Source of the DNA: an uncultured Chiayiivirga sp.
Lineage (GTDB): Bacteria > Pseudomonadota > Gammaproteobacteria > Xanthomonadales > Xanthomonadaceae
Assembly: GCA_934525595.1 (NCBI GenBank)
Contig: CAKSZJ010000005.1
Location: 53,425 to 117,424 of the forward strand
Length of the DNA: 64,000 bases
Direction of reading: 5' to 3'
Part shown: positions 22,106 through 30,079 of the stretch, piece after piece
Layout: each line of letters starts with the position of its first letter
Numbering within the stretch: position 1 is the first letter of the stretch
Notes under the pieces: generated by a model
Databases searched by the model: none
Told to the model about the DNA's origin: nothing
The model's input: only the letters and a program-made list of their open reading frames with translations
Made by a program: the position numbers and the translations under genes

Positions 22106-23521
22106 TCAGCCGGGATTGAACACGTTGGGCGCACTGGCGCCGCTGGCGTAGCTGAAGCCGGGAAACACCTGCGCCAGCGCGTTCGGCGCCAGTCCCATCC
22201 GCTCCACCAGCGCTTCGGAAAGCACCTGGCGATAGTCGGTCGTGACGGCGACATCCTGGCCTTCGTACAGGGAGAGGTCGTCCAGGCCGGGGAAGGTGCC
22301 GTGCATCTGCCCGCCGCGCACCCTGTTGCCCAGCGCGAACATGATGTTGCCGTAGCCATGATCGGTACCGGCCGAGGCGTTGGGCAGGAAGCGTCGCCCG
22401 AATTCGCTCTGGACGATCACCGTGACCTGATCCATCAGCGTGCCGACGCCACCGACCGGGGTCGCGTTGAGATCGGTGTAGAAGGCGTCCAGCCCCTGGC
22501 CGAGCTCCTCAACCAGATTGCCGTACCAGTCCCAGTGCGCGGCCACGCCCGGATTGGGCATGCCCTGGCTCTCGTGCGTATCCCAGAAACCGTGGTCGAC
22601 CGCGGCGGCGATGAGACCTTCCTTGAGCGGTGACTTGAGCATCTGAGCCAGGTTGCGCAGCTGCGTGCCGAAGCTGCCGGACGGATAAGCCGCACCGCCG
22701 CCGGGCTGATAGCCGGTGGGGTTGTCGCTGATGTGATATGGGCTGAAGTTGAAGGTCCGCATCCATTCGAGCGCGTCCGCCGCATCCCGTCCGGCGCGCT
22801 CCAGCGAGGAGTTTCCGCTCCACAGGGGATACAGCCGGGTGTGCGCCGGCTGGTAATTGGCGATGCCGGAGGCATCGTCGTTCCAGCCCCAGTGGAAACC
22901 ATCCACGCGAAACTGCGAGGCGTCGCTGAATCCGACCGCTTCGTCCAGCCCCACCAGGCTGGTCTGCAGGTTGCTGCCGAAGCCGTAGGCCGGCGCGATG
23001 ACCGGGGTCGGCAGGCCACTGGCGGCCATCAGATAGCGCGCCAGCCAGCCATTGCTGGTGCCGGTGGCCCCTGGCGTGCCCAGCTCCATCATCGCCTGCG
23101 CCTCGAAGTGGCTGCGGTTGGGTGTGGGCATGCCGGTGGCGTGCACGATGCCGAGCCGGTTGGCGCCGTAGAGCTTCTGCAGCCATTTGGCCGGCGTTCC
23201 CACGGCGTCGCCGGTGCCACCGCCGGCGCGCGGGTGCCAGGCCCATTCAGTCGTGCCGATGCGGCGCAGGCGCGAGGTGGGTATGGCCATCGAACCACGC
23301 TTGGCCTCGTAGCTGGTCCGCTCCGGGCCACTCCAGGGCACCACCATGTGCAGGCCGTCCATGGCACCGCGCAGGAACACGTAGACCAGCACGTTGCCGG
23401 TGGCGGCGCTCTTGCCGCCGGCAAGGCCGGTGGGATCGAAGAAGGCCATGGCGCGACCGGCGCCGGCACCGACGGCAGCGGCGCAGCAGCCCTTGAGGAA
23501 ATCCCGGCGATTGGCGGACAT
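22106..23521 (-). CDS. DUF1501 (sulfatase-superfamily-like) exported protein
   Basis: A 471-residue protein starting with a twin-arginine-type signal, NRRDFLKGCCAAAVGAGAGRAMA, so it is probably exported folded by Tat. The body has the DUF1501 landmarks VLVYVFLRGAMDGLHMVVPW, NRSHFEAQAMME, DHGFWDTHESQG and VTVIVQSEFGRRFLPNASAGTDHGYGN. DUF1501 belongs to the alkaline phosphatase/sulfatase superfamily, but catalytic function is unproven. It follows the DUF1800 gene with an 18-bp gap; DUF1800/DUF1501 pairs recur in many bacteria. A GGAG site precedes the ATG. Confidence 0.9.
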   Translation of the reverse strand: MSANRRDFLKGCCAAAVGAGAGRAMAFFDPTGLAGGKSAATGNVLVYVFLRGAMDGLHMVVPWSGPERTSYEAKRGSMAIPTSRLRRIGTTEWAWHPRAGGGTGDAVGTPAKWLQKLYGANRLGIVHATGMPTPNRSHFEAQAMMELGTPGATGTSNGWLARYLMAASGLPTPVIAPAYGFGSNLQTSLVGLDEAVGFSDASQFRVDGFHWGWNDDASGIANYQPAHTRLYPLWSGNSSLERAGRDAADALEWMRTFNFSPYHISDNPTGYQPGGGAAYPSGSFGTQLRNLAQMLKSPLKEGLIAAAVDHGFWDTHESQGMPNPGVAAHWDWYGNLVEELGQGLDAFYTDLNATPVGGVGTLMDQVTVIVQSEFGRRFLPNASAGTDHGYGNIMFALGNRVRGGQMHGTFPGLDDLSLYEGQDVAVTTDYRQVLSEALVERMGLAPNALAQVFPGFSYASGASAPNVFNPG

Positions 23522-23539
23522 GATCGTCGCTCCGGCAGG

Positions 23540-25285
23540 TTATCGTTGGTAGAACTCGGGGCACATCGCGATCAGCGCCACGGTCGCGCGCAGGCGCGGG
23601 ATCGTGTAGTGCCGGCCGAGATTGCCGCTGTTCCAGCTGTTGTCCCAGGTCAACTGGACGGTTGCGGCCTGCGCCGGGTCGTCCCTCTGTCCGAGGAAGC
23701 AGACGATCTCATCACGCCGCTCCGGCTTGATCGGCTGGCCATGCAGTCGCGCGATCCAGAAATCCACCACCGCGCCCGCCGTGGCGCTCGCGGGTGTGGG
23801 GAACTGCGCGCGGCTGATTTCCTCGATCCGCAGGAAGTAGGCCGCGGGCGAATTGTCTGCGCCTCCCGGCACCCGCAGCTCGGGCAGGCGCGACAGCGCC
23901 CGCCAGGTCTGCGACAGCGGGCTGACCGCCTGCCACTTGCGGCTGTGGTCGGGATAGCCATCGGGCGTGGGCCAGCGGAACGGGCCGTTCCCGGTCTGCT
24001 GAAGCAGGCTGGTCAGCTCGCTGTAGCTGTTCCAGGTGCCGGTGCGCGGCCTGGGCGTGATGACGGCCGAGGTGGCGCGGAAGGCCTGCATCAGTGCCTC
24101 CCACGGGCGCTTGGTCTTCTCGCCCCAGGTGGTCTTGAAGGCGCTGGATTCGAGGATGTGGCGCAGCACCTGGGCGATCTGGTCGGGCGCCTGCCACTGC
24201 GCCTTCCAGAGCTGCGCGGCCGATTCGACCAGGGCCTCGGGCGGATCGTCGGAAATGAAGCGCCGGCACAGCTTGCGGCAGATGTTGCGCGCGGTGCCGA
24301 CGTGCCGGCAGAGCAGGTCGAACAGGGTTCGCCCATCGGCCATCGCCGGGCGGTTGGCGATGATGTAGGAGCCCAGGATGTACTTGCCTGCCTTGTCGTG
24401 CCAGGGCGCGTGGTAGAGGAACTCGCCGGTGTCGTATTCGGGCAGATCGGGGAACTCCCAGTGGTCGTCGCGCATGGTCCAGCCGGTGAGCGCGCGCGCG
24501 GCCTCGTACACGTCGTTGTCGCAGTAGCCCAGCGGCACGCCGCTGCCGTCGCGCGGCACCTCGTTGGGGTCGATCGTGGGGTAGTAGTGCTCGGCGCCCA
24601 GTGTGTGCAGTTCGCACAGCTCGCGTGCGAAGTTCTCGTTGAAGCCGGCGCCGCGGCTGGACTTGTTGTCCAGGAACATCAGCATCGCCGGTGCCTTGGC
24701 CACCTCCTCGAGAAGCGCGCGGAAGTTGCCCAGCGCATGGCGTTTGCCGCTGGTCGGGTGGGTGCCGCGCATCACGTCGCGGTCGTAGTGCATGAAGACC
24801 GGCGCGATGGCGTATTCCCATCCGGTGACGTTGAAATGGTTGTGCCAGAAGTCGACCATCACCTCGTACAGCTGGCGCTCGCTGTACACCGCACGGACCA
24901 GCTTGAGGCAGGCCGCCTCGTCGCAGGGCCAGTAGCGCTCGTTGCCGCCCGATTGGCCGCCGCGTACGTACGTGGCCCACATCTGCGCCAGCGTCAGGTT
25001 GGCGGTGGCGTAGCCCGCCGCCGCGATGCGGCTGTCGCAGGCGGCATCGGGAAGGGTGTCGGGGTCGATCTGGAGGTTCACCCATGCGGTCAGGCGCGCA
25101 TCGTCGGAAGCACCGAGGGCATTGAACGCGGCCACGTCGCCCGGGCGCGGGCCATAGGCGCATTTGGTGAGCGCCCGCACCGCCAGCGGCGGCAGCTGCA
25201 CCTGCGGTGGCGGGGATTCGAACCCGTCGGAGAAGATCAGGTCGCCCGGTTGGCCGGACGGGGCAGGGCTTGGCGGCGTCTCCAT
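23540..25285 (-). CDS. DUF1800 family protein
   Basis: A protein of 581 residues from ATG 25285; a GTG nine codons upstream is an alternative, and an in-frame TAA two codons before that fixes the limit. There is no signal peptide in either version. Near the N-terminus is LIFSDGFESPPP, matching the FxDGFE motif of the secreted protein at 15118. DUF1800 landmarks follow: ALTKCAYGPRPGDVAAFNALG, VDFWHNHFNV, NFARELCELHTLG, ALTGWTMRDD, and KLCRRFISDDPP. It is the first gene of the DUF1800-DUF1501 pair. Function is unknown; both are thought to act at the cell envelope. Confidence 0.88.
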   Translation of the reverse strand: METPPSPAPSGQPGDLIFSDGFESPPPQVQLPPLAVRALTKCAYGPRPGDVAAFNALGASDDARLTAWVNLQIDPDTLPDAACDSRIAAAGYATANLTLAQMWATYVRGGQSGGNERYWPCDEAACLKLVRAVYSERQLYEVMVDFWHNHFNVTGWEYAIAPVFMHYDRDVMRGTHPTSGKRHALGNFRALLEEVAKAPAMLMFLDNKSSRGAGFNENFARELCELHTLGAEHYYPTIDPNEVPRDGSGVPLGYCDNDVYEAARALTGWTMRDDHWEFPDLPEYDTGEFLYHAPWHDKAGKYILGSYIIANRPAMADGRTLFDLLCRHVGTARNICRKLCRRFISDDPPEALVESAAQLWKAQWQAPDQIAQVLRHILESSAFKTTWGEKTKRPWEALMQAFRATSAVITPRPRTGTWNSYSELTSLLQQTGNGPFRWPTPDGYPDHSRKWQAVSPLSQTWRALSRLPELRVPGGADNSPAAYFLRIEEISRAQFPTPASATAGAVVDFWIARLHGQPIKPERRDEIVCFLGQRDDPAQAATVQLTWDNSWNSGNLGRHYTIPRLRATVALIAMCPEFYQR

Positions 25286-25405
25286 CGATCCGTCTTCCGG
25301 AAGGCGTGTCACATTTTATGACATTACCTTGTGCGGAGGCACCCGTGTGCGGGTCCTGTCACGGATTGATGCACCGGGCGCCGACGCGCGCCACGCCGTA
25401 CGCGC

Positions 25406-26116
25406 TCAGGCCAAGGTGCCGTTACGCAGCAGGATCGCCGTGATGTTGTCCGAACCGCCGCCGTCCAGAGCCGCGAGCACCAGCTGATCGACGCACTCCT
25501 GCGCTGAGATGTCGGTCTTGGCAAGGATGCGGGCGATGTGCGCGTCGTCCACCTCTTCGGTCAGCCCGTCGCTGCACAGCAGCAGCTGCATTCCGGGGCG
25601 AAGCTCGCCCTGCAGGATTTCGACCTTGAGCGTCTGCGGATCGGTGACGCCGAGTGCCTGGGTGATGACGTTGCGATGCGGGTGGCTGCGCGCCTGCTCG
25701 GGCGTGATCGCCCCTTGGTCGATCAGCTCCTGGACATAGGAGTGATCCTGCGACAGCTGATGCAGGCTGTTGTCCCACAGGTAGATGCGGCTGTCGCCGA
25801 CCCAGGCGACTTCGAAGCGCGCGCCGCTCAGCTGCGCCGCCACGACGGTGGTGCCCATGGGGAGGCTCTCCGAGCGGCGACGCGACTGCCGGATGATTTC
25901 CTGATCGGCGGCGCGGATCGCGTCAGCCAGGCTGTGCCCGGCCCGCACCTCGCCCACAATGGTGTCTCGCGCCAGGGCGCTGGCGACCTCGCCGAATTCG
26001 TGCCCGCCCATCCCGTCCGCAACCAGCCACAGGCCAAGCTGTGCGTCACCGTAATAGGTGTCCTCGTTGTGCTCGCGCCGCAAACCGACGTGGGTGAGGT
26101 GGCCGAATTCGATCAT
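25406..26116 (-). CDS. PP2C-family Ser/Thr protein phosphatase
   Basis: A 236-residue PPM phosphatase. Start MIEFGHLTHVGLRREHNEDTYYGD carries the first Arg and Asp; VADGMGGHEFGE, WVGDSRIYL, LCSDGLTEEV and GGSDNITAIL supply the remaining metal-binding aspartates, so it should be active. It is cytosolic with no membrane segment and dephosphorylates Ser/Thr kinase targets. No kinase gene is adjacent. I chose ATG 26116 because conserved sequence starts there; an open frame continues upstream without homology. Confidence 0.92.
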   Translation of the reverse strand: MIEFGHLTHVGLRREHNEDTYYGDAQLGLWLVADGMGGHEFGEVASALARDTIVGEVRAGHSLADAIRAADQEIIRQSRRRSESLPMGTTVVAAQLSGARFEVAWVGDSRIYLWDNSLHQLSQDHSYVQELIDQGAITPEQARSHPHRNVITQALGVTDPQTLKVEILQGELRPGMQLLLCSDGLTEEVDDAHIARILAKTDISAQECVDQLVLAALDGGGSDNITAILLRNGTLA

Positions 26117-26313
26117 CGATGGGTATGCATCCGGCCGTGCCCCCTGAGGACAGGACCCTGTGGTGACTGGTCGGTTTCGAGTATAGCGGCGGCTATGGCT
26201 CTGGCGCAGGATCGTGGGATGGCTGCGATCATGCCGCCGGCAGCGAAATCCGCGCAAGTCTCGAGGGTACGGGAAGGGGAATCACCGGTGCCCTGCAGCC
26301 GAGGGCATGCATC

Positions 26314-26342
26314 TTGTCGAACACGTCCATCCCCCGTATTAT
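26314..26342 (+). promoter_or_regulatory. Sigma-70 promoter of tRNA-Ser(CGA)
   Basis: TTGTCG (-35) and TATTAT (-10) are separated by exactly 17 bp and end 35 bp before the tRNA. A GC-rich discriminator follows the -10, as expected for a stringently controlled stable-RNA promoter. The tRNA-Ser(GGA) gene has a promoter of the same design. Confidence 0.65.
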
Positions 26343-26377
26343 TGCCGGCTCTTCCCGCGCTGCCCGGGAAGGCGTGC

Positions 26378-26467
<90 letters not shown>

Positions 26468-26495
26468 ATCCAAACAACTGGTGCGTGCGCCATCC

Positions 26496-26526
26496 AACGC
26501 AGTCCTCCGGGGCTGCGTTTTTCATT
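26496..26526 (+). terminator. Rho-independent terminator after tRNA-Ser(CGA)
   Basis: Stem AACGCAG(TCC) / (GGGG)CTGCGTT followed by TTTTCATTT, starting 29 bp after the tRNA CCA. Confidence 0.75.
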
Positions 26527-26676
26527 TCAGTGCAGCTGGGTCGTAGCCGGCTGGCGGTGTGCCTCCGATCCCGTCTTGCATGACGCTCCGGCCTTTCGCG
26601 CCGCCGTCTGCGACGGCCGTGCGTTCGGGCGCGACTTCTGGCAGGCTGGCAGGCTCCGTGCTTCCGGCTGCCCACC

Positions 26677-27093
26677 ATGTCCGAAATCCTCGTCCCCGTC
26701 TCATTCGGCGAACTGCTCGACAAGATCGCCATCCTGCAGATCAAGTCCGAACGCATGGGCGATCCGGCCAAGCTGGCGAACGTGCGCAACGAGCTGCAGG
26801 CGCTGGAGCGCACCTGGATGGCGCACGCCGCTGCGCAGACAGACATCACCGAACTGCGCGCCCGGCTCAAGGCGGTGAACGAACGCCTGTGGGTGATCGA
26901 GGACGACATCCGCGACAAGGAAGCGGCGCAGGCCTTCGATGCGCGCTTCATCGAACTGGCGCGCTCGGTGTATTTCCAGAACGACGAACGTGCGCTGATC
27001 AAGAAAGAGATCAACCTCGCGCTCGGCTCCAGTTACGTCGAGGAAAAGTCCTACGCCGACTATCGGGCCAAGGGCGCGCCGGATACGCACTGA
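26677..27093 (+). CDS. DUF6165 family protein
   Basis: A 138-residue soluble, mostly helical protein: SEILVPVSFGELLDKIAILQIKSERM, then a long charged helix pair (ANVRNELQALER ... LKAVNERLWVIEDDIRDKE) and KKEINLALGSSYVEEKSY. It matches a conserved small family (DUF6165) that often sits beside LPS or capsule glycosyltransferases; no activity is established. Its last 34 bp overlap the 3' end of the convergent GT9 gene. An LPS-related role is inferred from the neighbours only. Confidence 0.8.
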   Translation: MSEILVPVSFGELLDKIAILQIKSERMGDPAKLANVRNELQALERTWMAHAAAQTDITELRARLKAVNERLWVIEDDIRDKEAAQAFDARFIELARSVYFQNDERALIKKEINLALGSSYVEEKSYADYRAKGAPDTH

Positions 27094-28139
27094 GCGCGCA
27101 GTTCGGCGGTGCAGCGGTCGATGCAGTCGATCACTTCGTCCACGCCGATGAGCGCCATCGCGCCAGGAAATTCGACGCGCTTGCCCCAGCGCAGCGCAGC
27201 CGCAGGCTTTTTCAGGAATCGCCGCGCCGCCTCGTCGTAGCGGTTCACCGTGAAGCGCCGGTCCGAATACGGCCCGCTGCGCTCGGCATCGGTGCAGGCA
27301 TAAAGCCCGACGACGCGGGTTCCCAGCGCGTTGGCGATGTGGATGGGGCCCGAATCGGGGCCGAGCAGGATGTCGGCGCGCTCAAGCAGCGCCATGAGCT
27401 GCTTGAGCGTATCGCGTCCGACCAGGTCGATGGCGGGCTCCTTCATCGCGGCCAGGATCGCATCGGCGGTCTGGCGTTCAAGTTCGCTGCGTCCGCCGCA
27501 AATCGCGATGCGATAGCCGTGCCGGCGCGCCGCGTGGTCGGCCGCCGCCGCGTAGCGTTCGGGCAGCCAGTTGCGCAGCGCATGACTGGAGCAGGGTGAG
27601 ACGATCAGGGTGGGCGCATCGCCCGGAAGCTGCGTCGCGGCCCACTCCCGTGCGGCCTGCGGCACCGGCAGGCGCCATTCGACGCGGGTCTGTTCCAGCC
27701 CAAGCGGCATGGCGAAGCGGCCCAGCACATCGAGTACGTGGTGCCCGCCCTCGGGAATGCGCCGGTTCACCACCAGGCCGTGGCCTTCCTTGCTGCGCGC
27801 CCGGTCGTAGCCGATCCGCAGCGGCGCGTCGATGCCAAACGCCAGGACGTTGGCGCGTGCCGCAAGCTGCATCTGCAGCAGGGCATCGAAGCGATGACCG
27901 GCGACCTGCTGCCACAGCGCGCGCATGCCGGGAAATCCGGTCTTCTTGTCGTAGACGAGGAACTCCACGCCTTCCAGGCCGTCGAGCAGCATGCGCTCGC
28001 CCTTGCCGATGATCCAGGTCAGGCGGGTCTTCGGCCAGGCACGCTGGATCGTCCGTACCAGCGGTACGACGTGGGTCGCGTCGCCCAGGGCGGAAAGACG
28101 CAGCAGGGCGATGCGCTCGGGCGGGTCGATCAGACTCAT
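27060..28139 (-). CDS. Glycosyltransferase family 9 (heptosyltransferase-like)
   Basis: A 359-residue GT-B enzyme of the ADP-heptose:LPS heptosyltransferase family. The N-terminal part has IALLRLSALGDATHVVPLVRTIQ and the C-terminal nucleotide-sugar site has SPCSSHALRNWLPERYA, IAICGG and LLGPDSGPIHIANALGTRVVGLYACTD. It would add heptose to the Kdo inner core on the cytoplasmic face of the inner membrane. Closest in feel to WaaC (heptosyltransferase I), but the paralog is not certain. It lies back-to-back with kdkA (38 bp between starts), consistent with an LPS-core locus. Confidence 0.88.
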   Translation of the reverse strand: MSLIDPPERIALLRLSALGDATHVVPLVRTIQRAWPKTRLTWIIGKGERMLLDGLEGVEFLVYDKKTGFPGMRALWQQVAGHRFDALLQMQLAARANVLAFGIDAPLRIGYDRARSKEGHGLVVNRRIPEGGHHVLDVLGRFAMPLGLEQTRVEWRLPVPQAAREWAATQLPGDAPTLIVSPCSSHALRNWLPERYAAAADHAARRHGYRIAICGGRSELERQTADAILAAMKEPAIDLVGRDTLKQLMALLERADILLGPDSGPIHIANALGTRVVGLYACTDAERSGPYSDRRFTVNRYDEAARRFLKKPAAALRWGKRVEFPGAMALIGVDEVIDCIDRCTAELRAQCVSGAPLAR

Positions 28140-28177
28140 CTTGCTACACTCGTAGGGAAGCCAGTCCTGTTTGCGTC

Positions 28178-28924
28178 ATGCCCAATGCCCCAGCCAGCGC
28201 CGTGGACGTACGCCGCGCGCAATTTGCGCAGGCGGTGATTCTGTTCGACGGCCGCAGTCTTTCACAAGCCACGCCCGAGCTGCTCGATCCCGCTGGATGG
28301 TCTGAATCCCAGCGGCTGATCGGTCGCGGCGGGCGCGGCATGGCGACGCTGGTGCGCGGCGATTTTGGCGAAGGGGTGCTGAGGCACTATCGGCGCGGCG
28401 GGCTGGTCGGGCGCGTCGTTTCCGACCGTTATCTCTATCTCGGCGAGTCGCGCGTGCGCTGCGTGCGCGAGTTCCATCTGCTGGCCGAACTCTATCGGCG
28501 CGGCCTGCCCGCACCGCGGCCGCTGCTGGCCGGCTGGCGCCGTTCGGGGCCGTTCTATCGTGCCGAGCTTCTGACCCGGCGCGTTCCCGATTCCCTGACG
28601 CTTGCCGAACGCGTGGCCGAGGGAACGGTCGGGCCGCTGTGGCGCGTCGTCGGCCTGACCATCGCGCGCTTCCATCGCGAGGGCGTGTTCCATGCCGACC
28701 TCAACGCACACAACGTGCTGATCGACGCGCGCGATCAGGTATGGCTGATCGATTTCGACCGCGGCAGCCTGCGCGCGCCCTCGCTGGACTGGCAACACGC
28801 CAACCTGCGCCGGCTGAGACGATCGCTGGAAAAGCTGGGCGGCCTGGACGATCGCGCCTGGGACGACCTACGGCGCGGCTACGAGGCGGGCATGGCCGGC
28901 GTGTCGCCTGATGAAGGCGTCTGA
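28178..28924 (+). CDS. kdkA: 3-deoxy-D-manno-octulosonic acid kinase
   Basis: Phosphorylates the 4-OH of Kdo on lipid IVA using ATP; typical of species with a single phosphorylated Kdo (Haemophilus, Vibrio, Xanthomonadaceae). The 248-residue kinase-like fold shows LIGRGGRGMATLV, the catalytic loop GVFHADLNAHNVLID and the metal Asp in WLIDFDRGS. The arrangement HADLNAHNVL with DFDRG is KdkA-specific relative to other small kinases. It overlaps the next gene by 14 bp. Confidence 0.9.
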   Translation: MPNAPASAVDVRRAQFAQAVILFDGRSLSQATPELLDPAGWSESQRLIGRGGRGMATLVRGDFGEGVLRHYRRGGLVGRVVSDRYLYLGESRVRCVREFHLLAELYRRGLPAPRPLLAGWRRSGPFYRAELLTRRVPDSLTLAERVAEGTVGPLWRVVGLTIARFHREGVFHADLNAHNVLIDARDQVWLIDFDRGSLRAPSLDWQHANLRRLRRSLEKLGGLDDRAWDDLRRGYEAGMAGVSPDEGV

Positions 28925-29678
28925 CGTGTCGCGCTGGAACCTGCACTTCCTCGGGGTTGGCAGCGCCAGCGCCGTCGAGCTTGGTTCGGCCAGCGCGGTG
29001 CTCGAGCGCAATGGCGCGCCGCTTTTGATGATCGACTGCGGGCAGGAGGCGCTGAGCGCCTATCTCGCACGTTACCGTGAACCGCCGCGCGCGCTGTTTC
29101 TCACCCACACGCACCTGGACCACGTGGCGGGCATGGAGCGCCTGTTCGTGCAGCTGTACTTCGATCCCCACCGGCGCGGAACCTGCCGGCTTTATCTGCC
29201 GGCTTCCCTGGTGCCGTGGGTACAGCAGCGGGTCGCCGATTATCCCGGCGTGCTGGCCGAGGGCGGTGCGAACTATTGGGATGCGTTCCGGGTGATTCCG
29301 CATTCGCGCGGCTTCTGGCATGAAGGCCTGTGGTTCGACGTGTTTCCCGCGCGCCACCACGCGCCCGGAACCGCCTTCGGACTGGCGCTGGCGGGGAGCT
29401 TCATCTTCACCGGGGACACCCGTCCGATCGGCGAGCAGCTCGCCGCGCTGGGCGAGGGCAGCGAACCCATCGCGCACGACTGCGGGCTGGTGGGCAATCC
29501 CTCGCACAGCGGCATCGATGACCTGGAACGGGAATATCCGCCTGAGCTGCTGGCGCGCCTGCATCTTTACCACTATGGCTCGTCGGCCGACGGTGACGCA
29601 CTGCGCGCGCGCGGCCGCAGGGTGCTTGCGCCCGGTGAGGATCTGCTGCTGGATGCGCCAATCGCGCTGCGTGGCTGA
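28911..29678 (+). CDS. MBL-fold metallohydrolase
   Basis: A 255-residue metallo-beta-lactamase-fold protein with the zinc motif LTHTHLDHVAGME, then FTGDTRP and a C-terminal LYHYGSS. Sequence around LHFLGVGSASAVELGSASAVLE resembles RNase Z or phosphodiesterase-like MBL members (LGTGxA start), so phosphodiester cleavage is possible but the substrate is unknown. It overlaps kdkA by 14 bp and so is probably co-translated with it. An envelope role is only inferred from that linkage. Confidence 0.85.
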   Translation: MKASDVSRWNLHFLGVGSASAVELGSASAVLERNGAPLLMIDCGQEALSAYLARYREPPRALFLTHTHLDHVAGMERLFVQLYFDPHRRGTCRLYLPASLVPWVQQRVADYPGVLAEGGANYWDAFRVIPHSRGFWHEGLWFDVFPARHHAPGTAFGLALAGSFIFTGDTRPIGEQLAALGEGSEPIAHDCGLVGNPSHSGIDDLEREYPPELLARLHLYHYGSSADGDALRARGRRVLAPGEDLLLDAPIALRG

Positions 29679-29704
29679 GGAAACGGCTGCGCCGAAAAGG
29701 CGGC

Positions 29705-29808
29705 GGCCCCGCCAGCCTGGCCTCGGCACCCGAGTCGACCGATACCGTTGCTGCCTTCCGGCCCTGGCGGGGTTTTCGATCTATCGTCGCGAGGGGGCCG
29801 ACGGGGCC
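29705..29808 (-). ncRNA. ffs: Signal recognition particle RNA (4.5S)
   Basis: Read on the minus strand, the apical core CAGGGCCGGAAGGCAGCA is the conserved Ffh-binding hairpin with a GGAA tetraloop. The 5' end GGCCCCGUCGGCC pairs over 13 bp (two G-U) with the 3' end GGCUGGCGGGGCC, giving the expected single long hairpin of about 104 nt. It binds Ffh and FtsY for co-translational membrane targeting. It lies 68 bp downstream of tRNA-Ser(GGA) on the same strand and may share its promoter. Ends are set by the closing stem and may be off by a few bases. Confidence 0.93.
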
Positions 29809-29876
29809 ACCATGGTACGCATCGCGTGGAATGCCAGGCTTTTACCCGGGGCACCCCGTCACGCTGGCGCTGAAGA

Positions 29877-29969
29877 TGGCGGAGAGAGCGGGATTCGAAC
29901 CCGCGAAGCGGGGTTTAGCCGCTTACACACTTTCCAGGCGTGCTCCTTCAACCACTCGGACATCTCTCC
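29877..29969 (-). tRNA. tRNA-Ser (GGA anticodon)
   Basis: A 93-nt cloverleaf on the minus strand. Acceptor GGAGAGA pairs with TCTCTCC, followed by discriminator G and an encoded CCA. The anticodon loop CTGGAAA gives GGA, reading UCC/UCU. The long variable arm and the T-loop GGTTCGAATCC are as in other tRNA-Ser genes. Confidence 0.96.
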
Positions 29970-30015
29970 GCGGATGCCCTTGCCGTGCTTTTACCCATCG
30001 GCAAGAAGGCCGCGC

Positions 30016-30044
30016 ATCATAGCGGCCCGCGCGATCGGCGACAA
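30016..30044 (-). promoter_or_regulatory. Sigma-70 promoter of tRNA-Ser(GGA) and possibly ffs
   Basis: On the minus strand TTGTCG and TATGAT are separated by 17 bp, 46 bp upstream of the tRNA. The -35 hexamer and spacing equal those of the tRNA-Ser(CGA) promoter at 26314. Confidence 0.6.
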
Positions 30045-30079
30045 GGCCGGAACGAGGCTGGAGTGGGCGGTCGATTCGC

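Noticed and set aside
22733..25321. Long plus-strand open frame opposite the DUF1800/DUF1501 genes
   Set aside because: Shadow of two well-supported minus-strand genes; no recognisable domain and an implausible composition.
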